The notes: generated by a model from the sequence alone, not told the origin. DNA of 64,000 bases from Taenia hydatigena (GCA_036345935.2 JADWOT020000001.1:33089412-33153411), one strand, 5' to 3'; shown: positions 33,508 to 45,511, counted from the stretch's first letter. Numbers and translations are program-made.

Positions 33508-34801
33508 GTAAGATCGGATTGTGCTAAATGAGTTGTTGCTGTCCTTTTTTGTGTGCAGCGGTGGAATCAATGTGCGTTCATATGTTGGGTGGGAAAGTGC
33601 TGTTCTCCTTTACCTGGGTTGTTTGTTGTGTTGATATGATTCTTGCTGTGAAACATGTTGTGTAGAGGGCCTTGGTGATGGCTTAATGGTAGGTTGCTTA
33701 GCTTTGACGGCATAAGTTGGTGTCTCTGAGTGAGGTGGACGCAGCAGTGGTAGGAGCGGAGAAAAAAGAAGGGGCTAGTGGGAAGCTTGGGCATCACTAC
33801 GCAGACTGTACTTTGTAGCAGTGTTAAGTGTTTGCTTGTTGAGTTGTGTGTTTCTTTTTTCCTACCAGTAATTATGTTTGTGAATGTCAGCCTTGCAGCG
33901 CACTGAAGCCTCACACATCGATCTTTCCATTGTTTGGCTTTTTCCTTCTCAGATGCTACAAACTTACCTTGATGGTTGTGGTGGTGAAGTAACATGTGAT
34001 GAGTGTGTGGAATGGTAGGCACTGCAAGATGTTGGCGTGATTCGCGGTGGCCGTGGCGGCGGCAGTGGGGACGTCTCCGTCTGGATTGTGCGATGCGACT
34101 GTTGGCATGGACGATAGGGTCTACTACTGCTATTATGTCTCCGTCTCCTTGTCTTCGCGGGCATGGGTGGCTGCGTGGCGGAGAAGGAGGAAAAAGGCTG
34201 GGGGAGCTGTGCCGTGGGTGTGTGAAAGAGTGAAGGAGACGTTCTCTTACGACGACGACGACGAATGGAAGCGCAATGGTTTAGAGCCCACTGGTGGCAA
34301 CTGCGGCGTATTTTGCTTCCGGAGGTACGGAAATGTATTTGCTGTGGGAGGTTGAAGGTTAATTTGTTGCTGACTGCATAGGTGGTGAGTAGTGGTGCAT
34401 CAGCTCAGTGGGGGTAAGTAGTCGAGTAGGTCTCCACTGTTGGGTGTGTTGGGCGCGAACTGTTAGGGGCAGGCGGGGGCGGCTGTCGTGCTACTCCCAC
34501 CATTACTGCGACCTAGTCTTAGGTGTGAGAATGGATGGAAAAGGATTTGAAAAGGAGGGAGTGGGAGAGACGGCGCGGGGAGCATTTAGGACAGAAAGCA
34601 GAGGCGGTTTTCGGCCTCATTCGGACTAATTACTATTACCATTGGAGGTAACTGGTGCACTGTGGCATGGCGCTTGGGTGGATTGGTGGTGGTCCCTCGT
34701 GTTGGCATGAGGATTGGGTGTGTCCTTGCTGATCTGTGCTTTGCTCTTAGAAGGAGAGCGAGGAAGCATTGTCATCTTAGAGAACTTTCTCAATGTTTCA
34801 G

Positions 34802-34965
34802 GTGCAATGCTTGCAGAATACCTGGAGGATGGGGAGGTGGTGGGTGCTCCACGGCACATAGACGGTTGGTGAATGCGGTCGTGCCGACTCAATCTCCTCC
34901 GCTGTCCTGCTTTTGCCAATGCCACTGGTGCCATTGCTGTTGTTGCGTGTGCGTAAAAATCACCG
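34802..34965 (+). pseudogene. Exon-like segment, copy 2
   Basis: Paralogue of 6304-6496, reading AMLAEYLEDGEVVGAPRHID and then a stop where copy 1 has a second Trp. Splice sites are retained. About 30 bp shorter than copy 1. Confidence 0.3.
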
Positions 34966-35230
34966 GTGAGAACATTCGTTCCTTCATCCAACAATTCCTA
35001 TCGCAACAACAGTTTCGTAAGTCATTTACATTGACTGGCTGTTATTAATAGCGTCTCGCCCCTATGCGATAAGTGGCGACACAAGAGCTTCAAGTTATTA
35101 CAGATTCACTGCGGATAATGTGTTTTGTGTAGGTGTACAAGTGAATCATCCGCATCAAGTTTCGTGCCTTTCTCGGATTTATATAAAGCCTCTATGCAGT
35201 TAACTTGCTCATTGAAATGCAAACACTGTC

Positions 35231-35461
35231 TTGGCTTATGCGGATAAACAAAACCGAACCAAGGGTGATGTGCTTGTAGCAGGTTATATCAATGTTTATT
35301 TAAAAGACGGGTTTTTTTTGCGAGAAAACACAGCTGGTAAGGTGTTGTTTTTGATGTTGTTAGGTTCCTTTTATCCTGGAAAGGTAGAAAGTGTTAAAGG
35401 AAAAGATGGAAATGTATTTTGCAGCCTCAAAGTACTAGCAGTAGTCAGTATTTGTGGTTGA
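35231..35461 (+). pseudogene. 76-codon frame, copy 2
   Basis: Partner of 6709-6939: same length, start and stop, with many replacement differences. Ends SLKVLAVVSICG. Probably not a maintained gene. Confidence 0.3.
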
Positions 35462-36217
35462 ACTAATCAGTGAAAAGGCTTAAACGCATTTAAGGGTGTA
35501 AATGTTAATCTTGCCGACTGTAATCAGGGAGAGAACGCTGGTTCCTCACTAATGCGAAAGCCTAAGTTGGCATTAGGAAAGGCGGACCGGAAATTACTTT
35601 TGGGAGACTGTCGCCTTCACTTTAAAAGTCGTTGGATGAGGAAGTGTGGCGATTAGGTGCTGTTCAGAGCGATTGAATCTGGACGATGCTTTGAGGCGTG
35701 CATATTTCATAGCCGTTGATGAAGACTGTTTTAGGGACTGGTCTGGTGCATTCGACAAAGTTGTGACTATGGCAGAAAAAGAAACAAATTATCTAGCAGA
35801 AATGTGAAAATGTGTCTGATTTGGCTCCACCCGAGTGTGTGACGAAGGTGGCGCTGACTACAACCAGTGCTTAAGTAGTGCTTTAGCCTCGATTTCCTAA
35901 ATTGGGTTTCTTATAGAAAAAAAACGGGCAGAATTATGCGAGGGTGGTGGGATGGAAATGCCAGTCATGAAATAATATTTTTTGCTCGTTTATGCGGACT
36001 TACAAAAGGTAGTGGTGGAGACGTAGATTTGGTTGGAATGAGTCTCCCTTTTGGGTGCTGGGAAGATGTGGAAGAGGATGGGAAAGTGTTGATGTGTTTG
36101 AAGTGATGGAAATGGCGTCTTTTGCACTTGTAGGGAGCCAAGCAGCATGAATGTGTCACGGAGTGGCCTCGTGGACACATTGAGGTGAATGCTGGAACCA
36201 ATTGTGGGCCCGTACGG

Positions 36218-36243
36218 GCGGTGGTGGTGGTGGTGGTGGTAGT
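36218..36243. repeat. (GGT)n microsatellite
   Basis: Nearly perfect GGT repeat, longer than at the equivalent site of copy 1 (near 7710) and similar to 54951-54981 in copy 3. Confidence 0.9.
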
Positions 36244-36734
36244 GGGCAGTCTTGAGGCGTTGTTTACTTACTCACACCCACCCACCTATCAATTCACCCG
36301 CCAGCCCATGCTCTGCCCGATGTCGTCAAGGGCATAGGATGTTTGGAAGAGGTGGTTGGAAGTACCCTCCCGTCTGTGCAGAAGACCACACGTGAATTTG
36401 TTCCCCTTCCCTGCCCTGCCCTTCCCTTCCCGCTCCCTTCTTTAGTTATTATTATTGCCCTTTTGTCTTCCTCTCTCCTCTGCCGCCAACACTGCTGCTG
36501 CTGCTTTTCATGGTAATGCGAATACTTTAGTTATTATTATTGCTGCTACCATTGTTAATGCTAAACTATTGCTACTGTTGAAACCAGTAAATGCGCCTTC
36601 CTTCCTTCCGAATATGCAGGATGCCAAAGTGAAATCGGATAAAAGGTAAGAGGCACAAGCAGCCAAACATCAAAATAAGGCAAGAAAACCAGTATCAAAG
36701 TTAACTTAAATTGACAGCATCACCTGTAATGTCA

Positions 36735-36995
36735 TTACATTACCAGGCAGCAGCAGTTAACTACTGCGCAGCCTCGGTATGTGCAGAAGAAGGCTACGCA
36801 GACTATTTCAGTCTTTGATAGCAGCTTCGCAAAGTCACTGAAGCATGAACATTGCGGCGATGTGACTGCTATGTCCGTCGTCGACGAGAAGACGAGGATT
36901 CGAAAATGAACTGCGTGCGCAGCAGCTCCTAATAGCCCGAGCGCGCCAGACTCGAGCATTTGGATTCTATGAGGCTTTGTGTACCAACCGCTCAC
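36735..36995 (-). pseudogene. Membrane-protein exon, member 6
   Basis: The frame reads LESGALGLLGAAAHAVHFRI, LVFSSTTDIAVTSP and FAKLLSKTEIVCVAFFCTY, ending Cys-rich. Its 74-codon overlap with member 1 has no indel and about 15 replacements. It carries the same hydrophobic segments as exon 1 of the 30.1-31.1 kb gene. Confidence 0.45.
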
Positions 36996-37649
36996 ACTCT
37001 GCTTGTTCCGAGAGTGTAGAGATCAAGAAGGAGAGACGAAACCCACGGCCTTTGCATACAGTGCGATCAGCTCTTTTAAGCAATACTTTTATTTAATTAC
37101 CTCGAGAATTCGCTTTCAAGTGATGTGATTGATGCCGCGTGGGGCGTTGTTAAAACAGACATCACACGGCATTCTTGAAGACGAAGCCACGAAATGGAAA
37201 AGATCTTTATGGTTGTTTTTTGCCCTTTCTGTGCCCGGTGAATCTCTAAGGCCGCGAAGACTACGAGAACTCGCTTGGGTAGAAAGGACACCTCCCATGA
37301 CATCACTCATGCAAGAAGTGTACGCATCGACATGAGACGGTGATTGTCACTGCATGCTTGTGAGGACAAAGTTCATCGAGTCTCAAAACTTATCGAGACA
37401 GCATTCGCAGGGGTGTGTGAAGGTGCGGAGTTCGTCTTTCCTTACTTGGTCCTCGTTCACTCAAAACGAGTAGATTGGATGCAGGTGGGTATCAGTATCC
37501 AGAACCGGTGCTGTTGCTCTACCGCCACTGTTAATGCGATTGGTCCTGTTGCAACACTGCCGAATTCTACGGCCAGACTGACCACAGCATGATTAGTGGA
37601 GACGGATGTTTAGCCACATTTGCATTATATACGCTTTAGCTAATTAATC

Positions 37650-37765
37650 CTCAAAGTTAGACGAGATGCGTTCAACGAACACGTCTCGAGCTACCGAACC
37701 GTCGTCATCTTCCTTTAAGAAAGCAAAGTACTCACTGAACGAGCATCATATCACTGATGAAGAAT
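37650..37765 (+). repeat. Family A core inside element copy 2
   Basis: Matches 23398-23500 base for base over most of its length (CGAACACGTCTC.(A/G)GCTACCGAA.CGTCGTCATCTTCCTTTAAGAAAG). Confidence 0.7.
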
Positions 37766-38309
37766 GTTCCCTGTCTGCTCTCATCCTAGTCTTTTTAAGA
37801 ATTAAAAACCTATGCAGGAATACGAGAGGAAGGGGATGCGTGAATCCAATCACAGAAATTAACGAATCCATTGAAATGTGTCGCAGACTCAGCTCTTAAG
37901 CTTATTTGGTGCAATGATGAGCGAGGATCAAGTGTCCTCATTTGTCCCTCCTTTACTAACCGCCAGCACCTTACCATTTTTTATGACGGCATGATTCAAA
38001 AAGTGATTTCGCTACATCTTGCGCTTCAACCGCTTCTTCTGCACCTGTGTAGCAATGAGTAGGTGAAGGGACCAAGATCACTGACGATATGAGAGACAGA
38101 CAATGAGTGAATGAGGCTTCTTAGCCTAAGCTTTTTAGTGCATCAATACGAATGCCAAGGTGGGGCGGCAATCGCTTAATCTATTGTACACTTTCGCGAA
38201 TGGGTTAGTAAACTGTGGCTATTGCACCCAGTAAAAGCACACAACGGAGGAGCTTAGCTCTGTCTGGAGGCCGTCCACATAATCCATCTATTCGCGTCCG
38301 GCACGCTCG

Positions 38310-38450
38310 AGTGATTAGATGCCGTTTCGCACCCTATTCATTTCCAAATCCTCGTCTTCTCGTCGACGACAGGCAAGGCAGCTACACCGTCGCAAGTTTC
38401 ATCCTTCGGTAGTTTGGTGATGACACTGTCGGAGGATGAAGATGGCAGTC
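38310..38450 (+). pseudogene. Membrane-protein exon, member 7
   Basis: The plus-strand frame reads HFQILVFSSTTGKAATPSQV, then SSFGSLVMTLSEDE, aligning with HFRILVFSSTTDIAVTSP of member 6 and with SYFRDSLAMLSKEG of the four-exon copy. The second half of the exon is absent. Confidence 0.45.
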
Positions 38451-38663
38451 CTGCCGTAAATGGTCGACTTAACCTAAGTTTTAAGGATTTCAGTGGCATA
38501 GTAACAGAGGCGTCCAACGGTTAATGTGGTTAAATGAGTGTCAAGCAACAGATGACACACCTCTCAAACTGCTTGATGCTGAGAGCGAGAATTAAGTGTG
38601 TTCGTTTTGGATAAGTTGCAAGTCAGTCGGTACAGGTGCAGTTTCGCCATGAGCAAAAGAAAA

Positions 38664-38684
38664 TACACACACACACACACACAC
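38664..38684. repeat. (AC)n microsatellite
   Basis: Uninterrupted AC dinucleotide tract. The antisense frame across it shows a Cys-Val run of no significance. Confidence 0.95.
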
Positions 38685-38689
38685 GCTCA

Positions 38690-39700
38690 TCTCTGAACAC
38701 TTGGTTGCCCGCTTTACCAAAGTCCACCACGGCACGAAGCAGTGCTGAGGCAGCAGAAATGCCAATCGGACAAACAATCGGCCCTCTTGGAAAGGAGCGT
38801 CAGTTTCGGTCATACAGGCACCGAATGAAAGTTAAAAATCACTGATAGATTATTCAAATGACTTTAGTAGCACAAACAGATACTGCAATCATTCTAAGCT
38901 TGGAAGTTATTCTGCTAAATTTTACATGGACACTTTAGCAGGCTAGTCATGCAACTCCTGCCCTACTTTGAATAAAACTAAGCATTATGGGCATATTTTT
39001 CCATTTTTAAATTAACTTTCGTTATACGTGTTACATCAATGGCTGTTTTATGTGGAAACAAACAGGGAGGAGCAGAACTGTGTTAGGTCTTTGAAGAGAA
39101 ACGCTATAGCCATTATCCGTAATACCCGTGGCTAGAGAGCTGTCACTGAAATGAACCAAGTGTGGAGCGTTTGGGATCCAGGTCGACCATCAATCATCGT
39201 TGTTATTGAGACGTGGCAGATGTGTTACAGTGCACGAGGGTCCACTCGTGCTCCTCCTTGCCTCCCAAGAGCAAAAATATTGCTCTGCACCTCAAGCCCA
39301 AGTGCTAAAATTCGATCTATCTATTTTGTCTTTTATTTCTTTTATCAGAAGGAGGAGAAGGAGGCTACAAAGCTGAAGGGAGGGGGTAATGAGTTACAGA
39401 TTATATTAAAACTAGGATTTACAGACCTACAATTCCCAATCTATGAGTATGCGACTGCAGACTCTGACATTTCTCCCCTTTCTCATAATTATGCCTCTAG
39501 ACCAACACCTTGTACATTCGAATGAATCATCCCATCGTAGCTCTTTGGCTTTGACATTCCTTTTCTGCCCTGGTTGCATTAATCTTGGACATGCTGATTT
39601 ACACGGGCAGTAAGGCTTGTGCTACTTGCAAATGAAACAGCTAGATTGTTGTTCTTTGTTAACTCCTGTCCTCTAACAAATGCATTGAAATGTGTCACAT
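38690..39700. other. No supported gene
   Basis: A plus-strand frame of 124 codons (39151-39525) has an aromatic run (YFVFYFFYQ) and a Lys/Glu patch but no domain, signal peptide at its start or splice pair. It is single copy. Confidence 0.35.
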
Positions 39701-40100
39701 TTTCGACTTTCTTCCCCTCAAAACGAGTAAATGAGAGCAGGAAGAAAGAGTCCGCTTCTTAATCGAAGGCAGGTGAAGACAGTTCCACTTTAAGATGCGT
39801 GTCCGTCGAACGCTTCTCAGCTAGCATTGAGAACTACTTAGTCCAGCACATATATATGCAGCAAATGTGCTGATGTGAAAAAGCGGCTGTGAAGGTGGTC
39901 ACCCAACCCTTCTAATCAGAAGAGCTGCCCATGTGTATACATCTCGGCCTCCTAGCATCAGCACTTATCACAGAGGCAACGACGAAGCAGTGACATCGCT
40001 GGGCCTTCTCTTAACGTCCTTCATCCTCATCAAGCTACCTCGTTACTCATGCAACTAGAAATGGAGAATGTCGCCTACCTGTGCTCAAGCTACTAGCTCT
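39700..40100. repeat. Family A cluster, mixed orientation
   Basis: Minus-strand core at 39780-39850 (GACGAGAAGCG-type, degenerate). The part 39900-39980 is inverted relative to 19400-19480, and 39980-40090 matches 16540-16650 (CTACCTCGTTACTCAT, GGAGAATGTCGCCTACCTG). Confidence 0.65.
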
Positions 40101-40149
40101 AAGAAAACGACGGCTAAGCAGGAATGATTGGACGCCAAATTTTTTGCAG

Positions 40150-40548
40150 CATGTCTGAAAACCAACCACTGAACGCTTTTACCAAACAAACAATCTCCAG
40201 GCGTAATCAAAGCATTAATTTTATTTTTCCTTACGAAATACAGCCTCCTGACCAGGTTGAACTTAACCGACAGCACGAAGATTGGAATGGCCTAATGGAA
40301 ATCCACATTACGTACGCCTATCCACCACAGAATGTAAGTCTAACTGAATGGACGCACTCAAATTTTCGCTGCAGCTCCTTCTTGGCCAAGGCGAATCTGA
40401 GCATCTGTGCGCAGACGATGTCGGGAAAAGTGACCAAGCAGAAAAAACAATGCGCCACCGTCATTTCGCCGGACGGGTCAGTGACCAAAGAAATAGAATC
40501 TCGTACTCTCTCCTGCGTTGCTTGAATCGAGAGGCAGGCCTATTCTAG
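40150..40548 (+). CDS. Candidate two-exon coding segment, unidentified protein
   Basis: A TTTTTTGCAG acceptor ends at 40149. Exon 1 (40150-40333) contains ATG at 40151 and is open for 61 codons to a perfect AAT|GTAAGT donor; it includes INFIFPYEIQPPDQVEL and EDWNGLMEIHITYAYPPQN. A 41-nt intron ends at GCTGCAG (40374). Exon 2 (40375-40548) continues in phase 0 for 57 codons (GESEHLCADDVGKSDQAEKT, later SYSLLRCLNREAG) to TAG. Alternatively the unspliced frame runs to 40525 in a different reading. Further sequence to 40724 is open in a third frame (FALGEKWLPQNLGVAIQIAR), so a frameshift or third exon is possible. It is single copy, unlike its surroundings. No family is recognised. Confidence 0.4.
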
Positions 40549-40859
40549 TAAATTACTGCTGCATAACCTTTGTTGTCAGTCAGTACATCGTGCTCAAATT
40601 CGCTTTGGGCGAGAAATGGCTGCCACAAAACTTGGGCGTGGCTATTCAGATAGCCCGCAATTCTGAGGTGGATGGACGTGTGCAACGTAAATTGAGGTTG
40701 ACGTGTTCTTTGTGCTGCCTATAGACCTCAACCTGATGATGATACTATGCCTAGTAAGAATACACGAAGTTAATGCTTTTTATCACGCCTTGAGTTTATC
40801 GGGTTGGTAGCGGCTTTAGGTGGTCGATTTTTATAAATCTCATTTGACGACAGGTCGGC

Positions 40860-41760
40860 AGCCAGAGATGTGTTCGACGAACGATTCCCCTCTAACTTGG
40901 AATACTGATTGGTCACGCACATATGACGCAAGTGCGACGACCTGACGAAGTGGCTAGATATCCGTCACCATTAATGACGCTGTGATCACTCTGGTCGTGG
41001 AATTCGGCGGAGTGTTGCAGAAGCGTTAATTACAGAGACAGCGGAGGTAGAGCAACAGCACCGGTCCTTATCCAAACGTGCTTAAACATCACCACGTCAC
41101 CTCGTTACTCATAGCACCAGTGATGGATGCTGATACCCACCTGCATAACCTACTCGTTTCGTTCTGCTGCACACCTTCTCTAAATGTAGAAATGCAGCTT
41201 TCGTTTCTCCTCTTTGACCTCCACACCCATGGAAAGAGCAGAGTGGGAGCAGATAGCCTACACAGTCTCACGTATTCCACGTGTTTGCGTCCAACACACT
41301 CGGGTGATTGCTTCGGTGACTTGGCGATGACTGTTGGTGGATGAATAAGTCTGCGCAGCCTTCTTCTGCACGTACCTGGTCTTGGCACTGGTGAATTGCT
41401 GCCGCAATGCAGTCTACGTGGTGACATGGTGACAATATGCGTGTTACTGTCAAGTTAAACTAACTTAGATACTGTTTTTTGTTCCTCTTTCTGCTACTTG
41501 GTTGCTCGTGCTCCTTACCACCTGTCATCCTTCACTCTTGCATAGTTGTATGATTTAAATAAATTTTAGGGCACATCAAATGCTAATTTTTATTACCTAA
41601 TTTGAGAAGCATCATGTAGAAGGGATTGAAATTGGCAATGTTGCTTTGAAAGTGAGTAGGTGAGTAGGTGTGAGGGGCGCGATAGTTACCTGTAGGAGGT
41701 GGTGGTCGAGATCAATCGAATAAGTAGGAGGAAGAAGCACTAAGTGGTACATCAAGGTTG
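40860..41760. repeat. Composite of inverted-end element, family A and family B
   Basis: The stretch 40860-41170 is the reverse complement of 23150-23470 (family A core plus CACCGGTGCTGTTG block). The stretch 41350-41545 matches 23560-23750 directly, and 41545-41760 is family B in minus orientation. The order of the last two parts equals that at 23540-24010, showing one duplicated composite. Confidence 0.65.
41300..41450 (+). pseudogene. Membrane-protein exon, member 8
   Basis: One frame reads DCFGDLAMTVGG before a stop; after a frame change AAFFCTYLVLALVNCCRNAV and VTW follow. They correspond to SYFRDSLAMLSK and AVFLLAYVSFALLNLSSALN of the four-exon copy. It is frame-broken. Confidence 0.45.
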
Positions 41761-42067
41761 GCAACGCTGATCACCTTGAGACCTGTCGGTACCCCGAATT
41801 TCAATGCTACAATGAGCTGGACTCCACGTTGACTTGTGTGGTGTATCGTAAAGAGAGACTGTCCAACAATCTATTTGACCACTTCAACCTTCAAAGTGCT
41901 TCAACATTCGATTGCTTTGGTCCTTGTATAAAGTCACAGAAATGATATCAATGGCAAGCTAAGCCACGGCGATTGGCCAGGCATCAAATCTGCTGCGTGT
42001 CATTGCCGAGATTTCAAGATGGATTCTCTGGATGTTTGACATTAGATTCCACTTCGCACTTTAGTCT
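41761..42067. other. No gene recognised
   Basis: No supported frame and no match to the other repeats was seen. Confidence 0.4.
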
Positions 42068-42349
42068 TCAGTAGAGCTGGCTGAGAATAGAAGGACGCGA
42101 CTGTTCGAGGGTAACCTTAGTGGTGTTGGATAAATTGAAGGAGATACACCTCCTCCTTGAGTCTGAAGCATATGCCAGAGTCTCAGAGGATGGAAGATGA
42201 GTGCTCTTTTCATCGTGGTGAGGTGTGATTAACGAGTGCGCTTTAACCTCCTGTGCGGGTTGACTGCAATCCCACTCCTCTATAGAGAGCCAAGTACGCC
42301 TCTCAAATGAGGCGAGAGAGGAGAGCAAATATTTAGGCTTGTAGTTCAC
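42068..42349 (-). CDS. Candidate exon, unidentified
   Basis: The minus-strand frame is open for 93 codons with gene-like composition: YLLSSLASFERRTWLSIEEW near the start, a Ser/His/Glu-rich middle and ISFNLSNTTKVTLEQSRPSI near the end, then TGA. An in-frame TGA lies shortly upstream of its beginning, so it would need an upstream exon or start near 42349. A TTCAG-like acceptor is not evident. It is single copy. No domain or family is recognised. Confidence 0.3.
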   Translation of the reverse strand: MNYKPKYLLSSLASFERRTWLSIEEWDCSQPAQEVKAHSLITPHHDEKSTHLPSSETLAYASDSRRRCISFNLSNTTKVTLEQSRPSILSQLY

Positions 42350-44530
42350 CTTGGGGCAGAATCAGACGTACCAGCACATGGCGTAACATGTGAAGTTGGC
42401 GTAGATGTGTACCACCTTTCCGATGGTTAGTTGGAGCTGTCGGAAATCGACAATTTCTCTGCGACAGAGTCATGTCATCTTCGCCTCGACGATCGGTGTG
42501 TTAGCCATGTAGCCACATATATATGTGGGACAACGAATTCGTCTGCGGAGCGTCTTTCAGTGTCTGCCTATCTGTCAGCTTTCTTGTTTACTTGCATGGA
42601 AGGACAGATGTGTGTGCGGCTCGTGACTGAAGTAATAAGACTGTGGAAAGGAGACCGCAACAAGGCCGGAATGTCCCTTGCTGAGTGTGGTGCGCTTAAT
42701 GTGGCACACGTAGTTTTCCGTCTTTAGTAAAAGAGGAAAGATAGGCAGGTACTTCGAAGATGCTTCGAATGCTGCAGCTTCTTTTAGATCAAAGCCCATG
42801 TTCTTAGCTTCCATTTGAGCATTCAACAGTATTTACACTCTAGGCTCTCATGCTACTCGTCTCCATCCCTCTTAAGCACTTGCTGCTCATTTATCTTCTA
42901 ACTCGTTGGACTAAATTAGCTATCGCGTTAATCGACTATCACAAGCAGTGGTAACTCAGATAAAGGCAGAGGGAGCAGCTCACAACAGTAAAATCCGACC
43001 AGCAAAGAAGTGGAAAAATTCTCTCTTATTTGGTCTTTTCAGTTCCTTATCTCCCCAGTGGGTCCTAAAACCACCAAAATTACGAGAACTCGGTTAGTCA
43101 GAAGGACACCTCTGTGGACATCACACTTGCAAGAAGCAAGCGCAACGAATGCGATAGTAAAGCCGACTGGATGGTTGTAATGGCGCAGTTGGGTGGGGCC
43201 TTAAAATTATCGGGGCCGGTAGATGTACCTTTGAAAAGTTAAGTTTACTAATACTTGGCTCATCTTTCACATGACCATGATTTGCTCATCGTACTGTAGA
43301 ACGCAAGACTGAAACCTTGTGACTCAGCCAGTTGTTGCCATAACTAGGCTTGTGGTCAGTAGGACAGCGCACACCCTTAAGGTATGCGTTCCTACCAAGT
43401 CGCCTCGCAGGGTTTGAGCGCATCATGAGAAGCTCCCTACAATCCCGTTGACGTCTTGCAGTTGCTCATAGCTGTCAAGTAGGGGAAAGTGATGTGCTTT
43501 ATCAGCCGCTTTGTTTAATCACTGCTTAGAAACGGCCACTGACAGCTACTACCGTACATACTAGCCATAGCCCAATGCACCCATTCCCATCTAACTAAAG
43601 GATTAGAATCCTTTGGTTTGACAGTATCACGAACGAATGACAAGTTAGTCAACCGGTTATCGCGTGGTCGATGCCTGAGTGTGTGGGGGCCAAATGTTAG
43701 ACCTGACCTGAAATGTTGCATTCACAATGTGTGAATACATATCGATGGGATTAACGGCATGTGAAAAACGCAGATGTGCTGACAATTCTTGCATTGTGAC
43801 AGGGTATTCACCCAGTACAATTAAGTTGCAATACTATGAAGCCTCTCTTAAACGACCTTTTTCCGAATTTAGGGGAATGTCATCCTCCTTGCAAAGTGGG
43901 ACTGCTCCATTGCGTTTATCTTTACTGCCTTGGCCTTCTGTTACTTACTCTACTAGTCACAAGAGAACGGGAGTAGCCTTAAGCTGCTTGGTAGTCATTG
44001 CTGCCATTATGGATTCAATTCCCTTCCTTAACGAGAAACATTTATTCAGAATGCCCATCGCTTGACTAAGAGGATGGTTCAGCAAGGCAAGCGTGCCAAA
44101 ACTGGTAGATCTATTTAACAGTTTGATGTGTGTCTTTACTTATCAACTCACCAGCAGCTGCAGCAATCTCAGCGGTGGTGACGATGAACATAGCAACAAC
44201 AGCAACAACAAGCCTCAATTACCTCCACGGCGGCCATTGTCGTGGTAGTGGCCACCATCGCCAGACAGTTTGGTCAGAATTTGACGTGTTACTGCGCGAG
44301 TTGTGCAAACACTGACCAGTCAACCTTACCAAGATTCCGAGATATTGATTCCAAACATTTGACACCAGAGGCTGTTCAGTGCTAATTTTACGAGTGTAGG
44401 GTAAATTGAAAGCATGACATCACCTACTTATTCAGTCCAAAGGTTAGATTTTGCAAAAGAAGTGTTGTTAGATGACAGAGATTTGGTTCAATCAAATCTT
44501 AGCACCGAGGCAGATGGCAACGACTTAAAC
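42350..44530. other. No supported gene
   Basis: Plus-strand frames at 42431-42727 (98 codons) and 43727-44065 (112 codons) have mixed composition without signal, domain or splice support. Short echoes of 17540-17640 occur near 43920 (CTACTCTGCTACTCACAAGAG-like). Confidence 0.4.
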
Positions 44531-44539
44531 AAACTTAAC

Positions 44540-44880
44540 AGGTAGCACTAACTCTTGTGGCCATTAATTTAGTAAATGTAATAATCCCACAACTTGCGAA
44601 TCCATGCATTTAAATCTAAGCGTCATCCCATTTTCTCCCATGTCTCTTCTTTGACCATTTGCTCTCCTCACCCCAGCCTATCGCTCACTCTCACAGCATG
44701 ACCATTAAATACATCTTAAATTTAACAAAGAGTTGAAAGGAGGCTTTTATTAAGCATAGCATCATTCGCTGGATTCGTTGCATTCGATCCATGCTCGCAA
44801 CAGCGGCTCGCATCGCCTTCCTGACCACTCGCTGCCACGCACATAAATTTCAAGTCTTTGTCCTCACTCTTACGAGCAAT
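44540..44880 (+). repeat. Inverted partner of 13600-14000
   Basis: Reverse-complement match including TCTTTGACCATTTGCTCTCCTCACC and GCATAGCATCATTCGCTGGATTCGTTGC. Confidence 0.7.
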
Positions 44881-45511
44881 GAGCCAACCACATCGCTATT
44901 CTCACGCCTCGGTGGCGTGAAGACATTGGCGAAAGGAAGTTGCACTGCTCAAATAATGCAATGCAATCAACTTGGGTTTTCCGGATCCAACCTCTTCTTC
45001 GCAATCTGAGCTCATTGTCGAGCGCCATCAATTTTGCCAAAACGTGGGTTCATGTCGTAAAACAGCAACCTGAACGCAAGTGAAGGTTTTAAGAATCTGA
45101 TATAAAATTCCTACCTACCTCCTACTTTGATTACATTTGCAACTTTTCAATATGAAGATAATCAAAGTAGAAGGACGGGAGGAATTAGACCTCAGATCTT
45201 AAGACTATCGTCTGCATTTGTGTTGATGTTTCGCCACACTAGCTTCCACTAGCAATGAGCTACATCATTGCTGACATCTTCGTCATGACGACACCAAGGT
45301 CTGCAGGGTTGGCATCAACGCCTCCAGGGAACGTTGACACTGTAATGAGGTAAGATGCGCTGGGAACTAGTCAGTTGAGCCATTGTTGCCCATTTAACAA
45401 ATGAGTCAAGGTGCGACCAAGAGTTGAGAGCTAGCAAGGAAACCAGACAGCGAGAAAGGCGTCTACATATGGGTCCATGCTCTGGGTGGTTTTTATTGAG
45501 TGTATTGATGA
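44881..45511. other. No gene recognised
   Basis: Nothing supported beyond the AATAAA motif used by the neighbouring minus-strand exon (45492-45497). Confidence 0.4.

Larger units (their letters stand above)
32190..36620 (+). repeat. Segmental duplication, copy 2
   Basis: It is collinear with 3570-8110. It ends at ATATGCAG|GATG, where sequence switches to that of the 22330 element (AAAGTGAAATCGGATAAAAGGTAAGAGGCAC). The switch at an exon border means one rearrangement joined the two repeat types. Exon-like segments inside are listed separately; the remaining frames, including Arg/Trp-rich ones at 34003-34355, are not supported. Confidence 0.85.
36630..38450. mobile_element. Element with inverted ends carrying membrane-protein exons, copy 2
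   Basis: It is collinear with 22330-23510 over its left and middle parts (CATTACCAGGCA.CAGCAG, GAGACGAA.CCC.TTG.CCTTTGCATACA, TCAAAACGAGTAGATTGGATGCAGG, family A core at 37650). Left and right ends carry opposite-strand versions of the same exon. The right end differs from copy 1: it retains the LSE region that copy 1 has lost and lacks the later part. Confidence 0.55.

Noticed and set aside
33567..34022. 151-codon minus-strand frame in duplication copy 2
   Set aside because: The equivalent stretch of copy 1 is interrupted, and composition (His/Thr-rich) reflects GTG repeats on the other strand.
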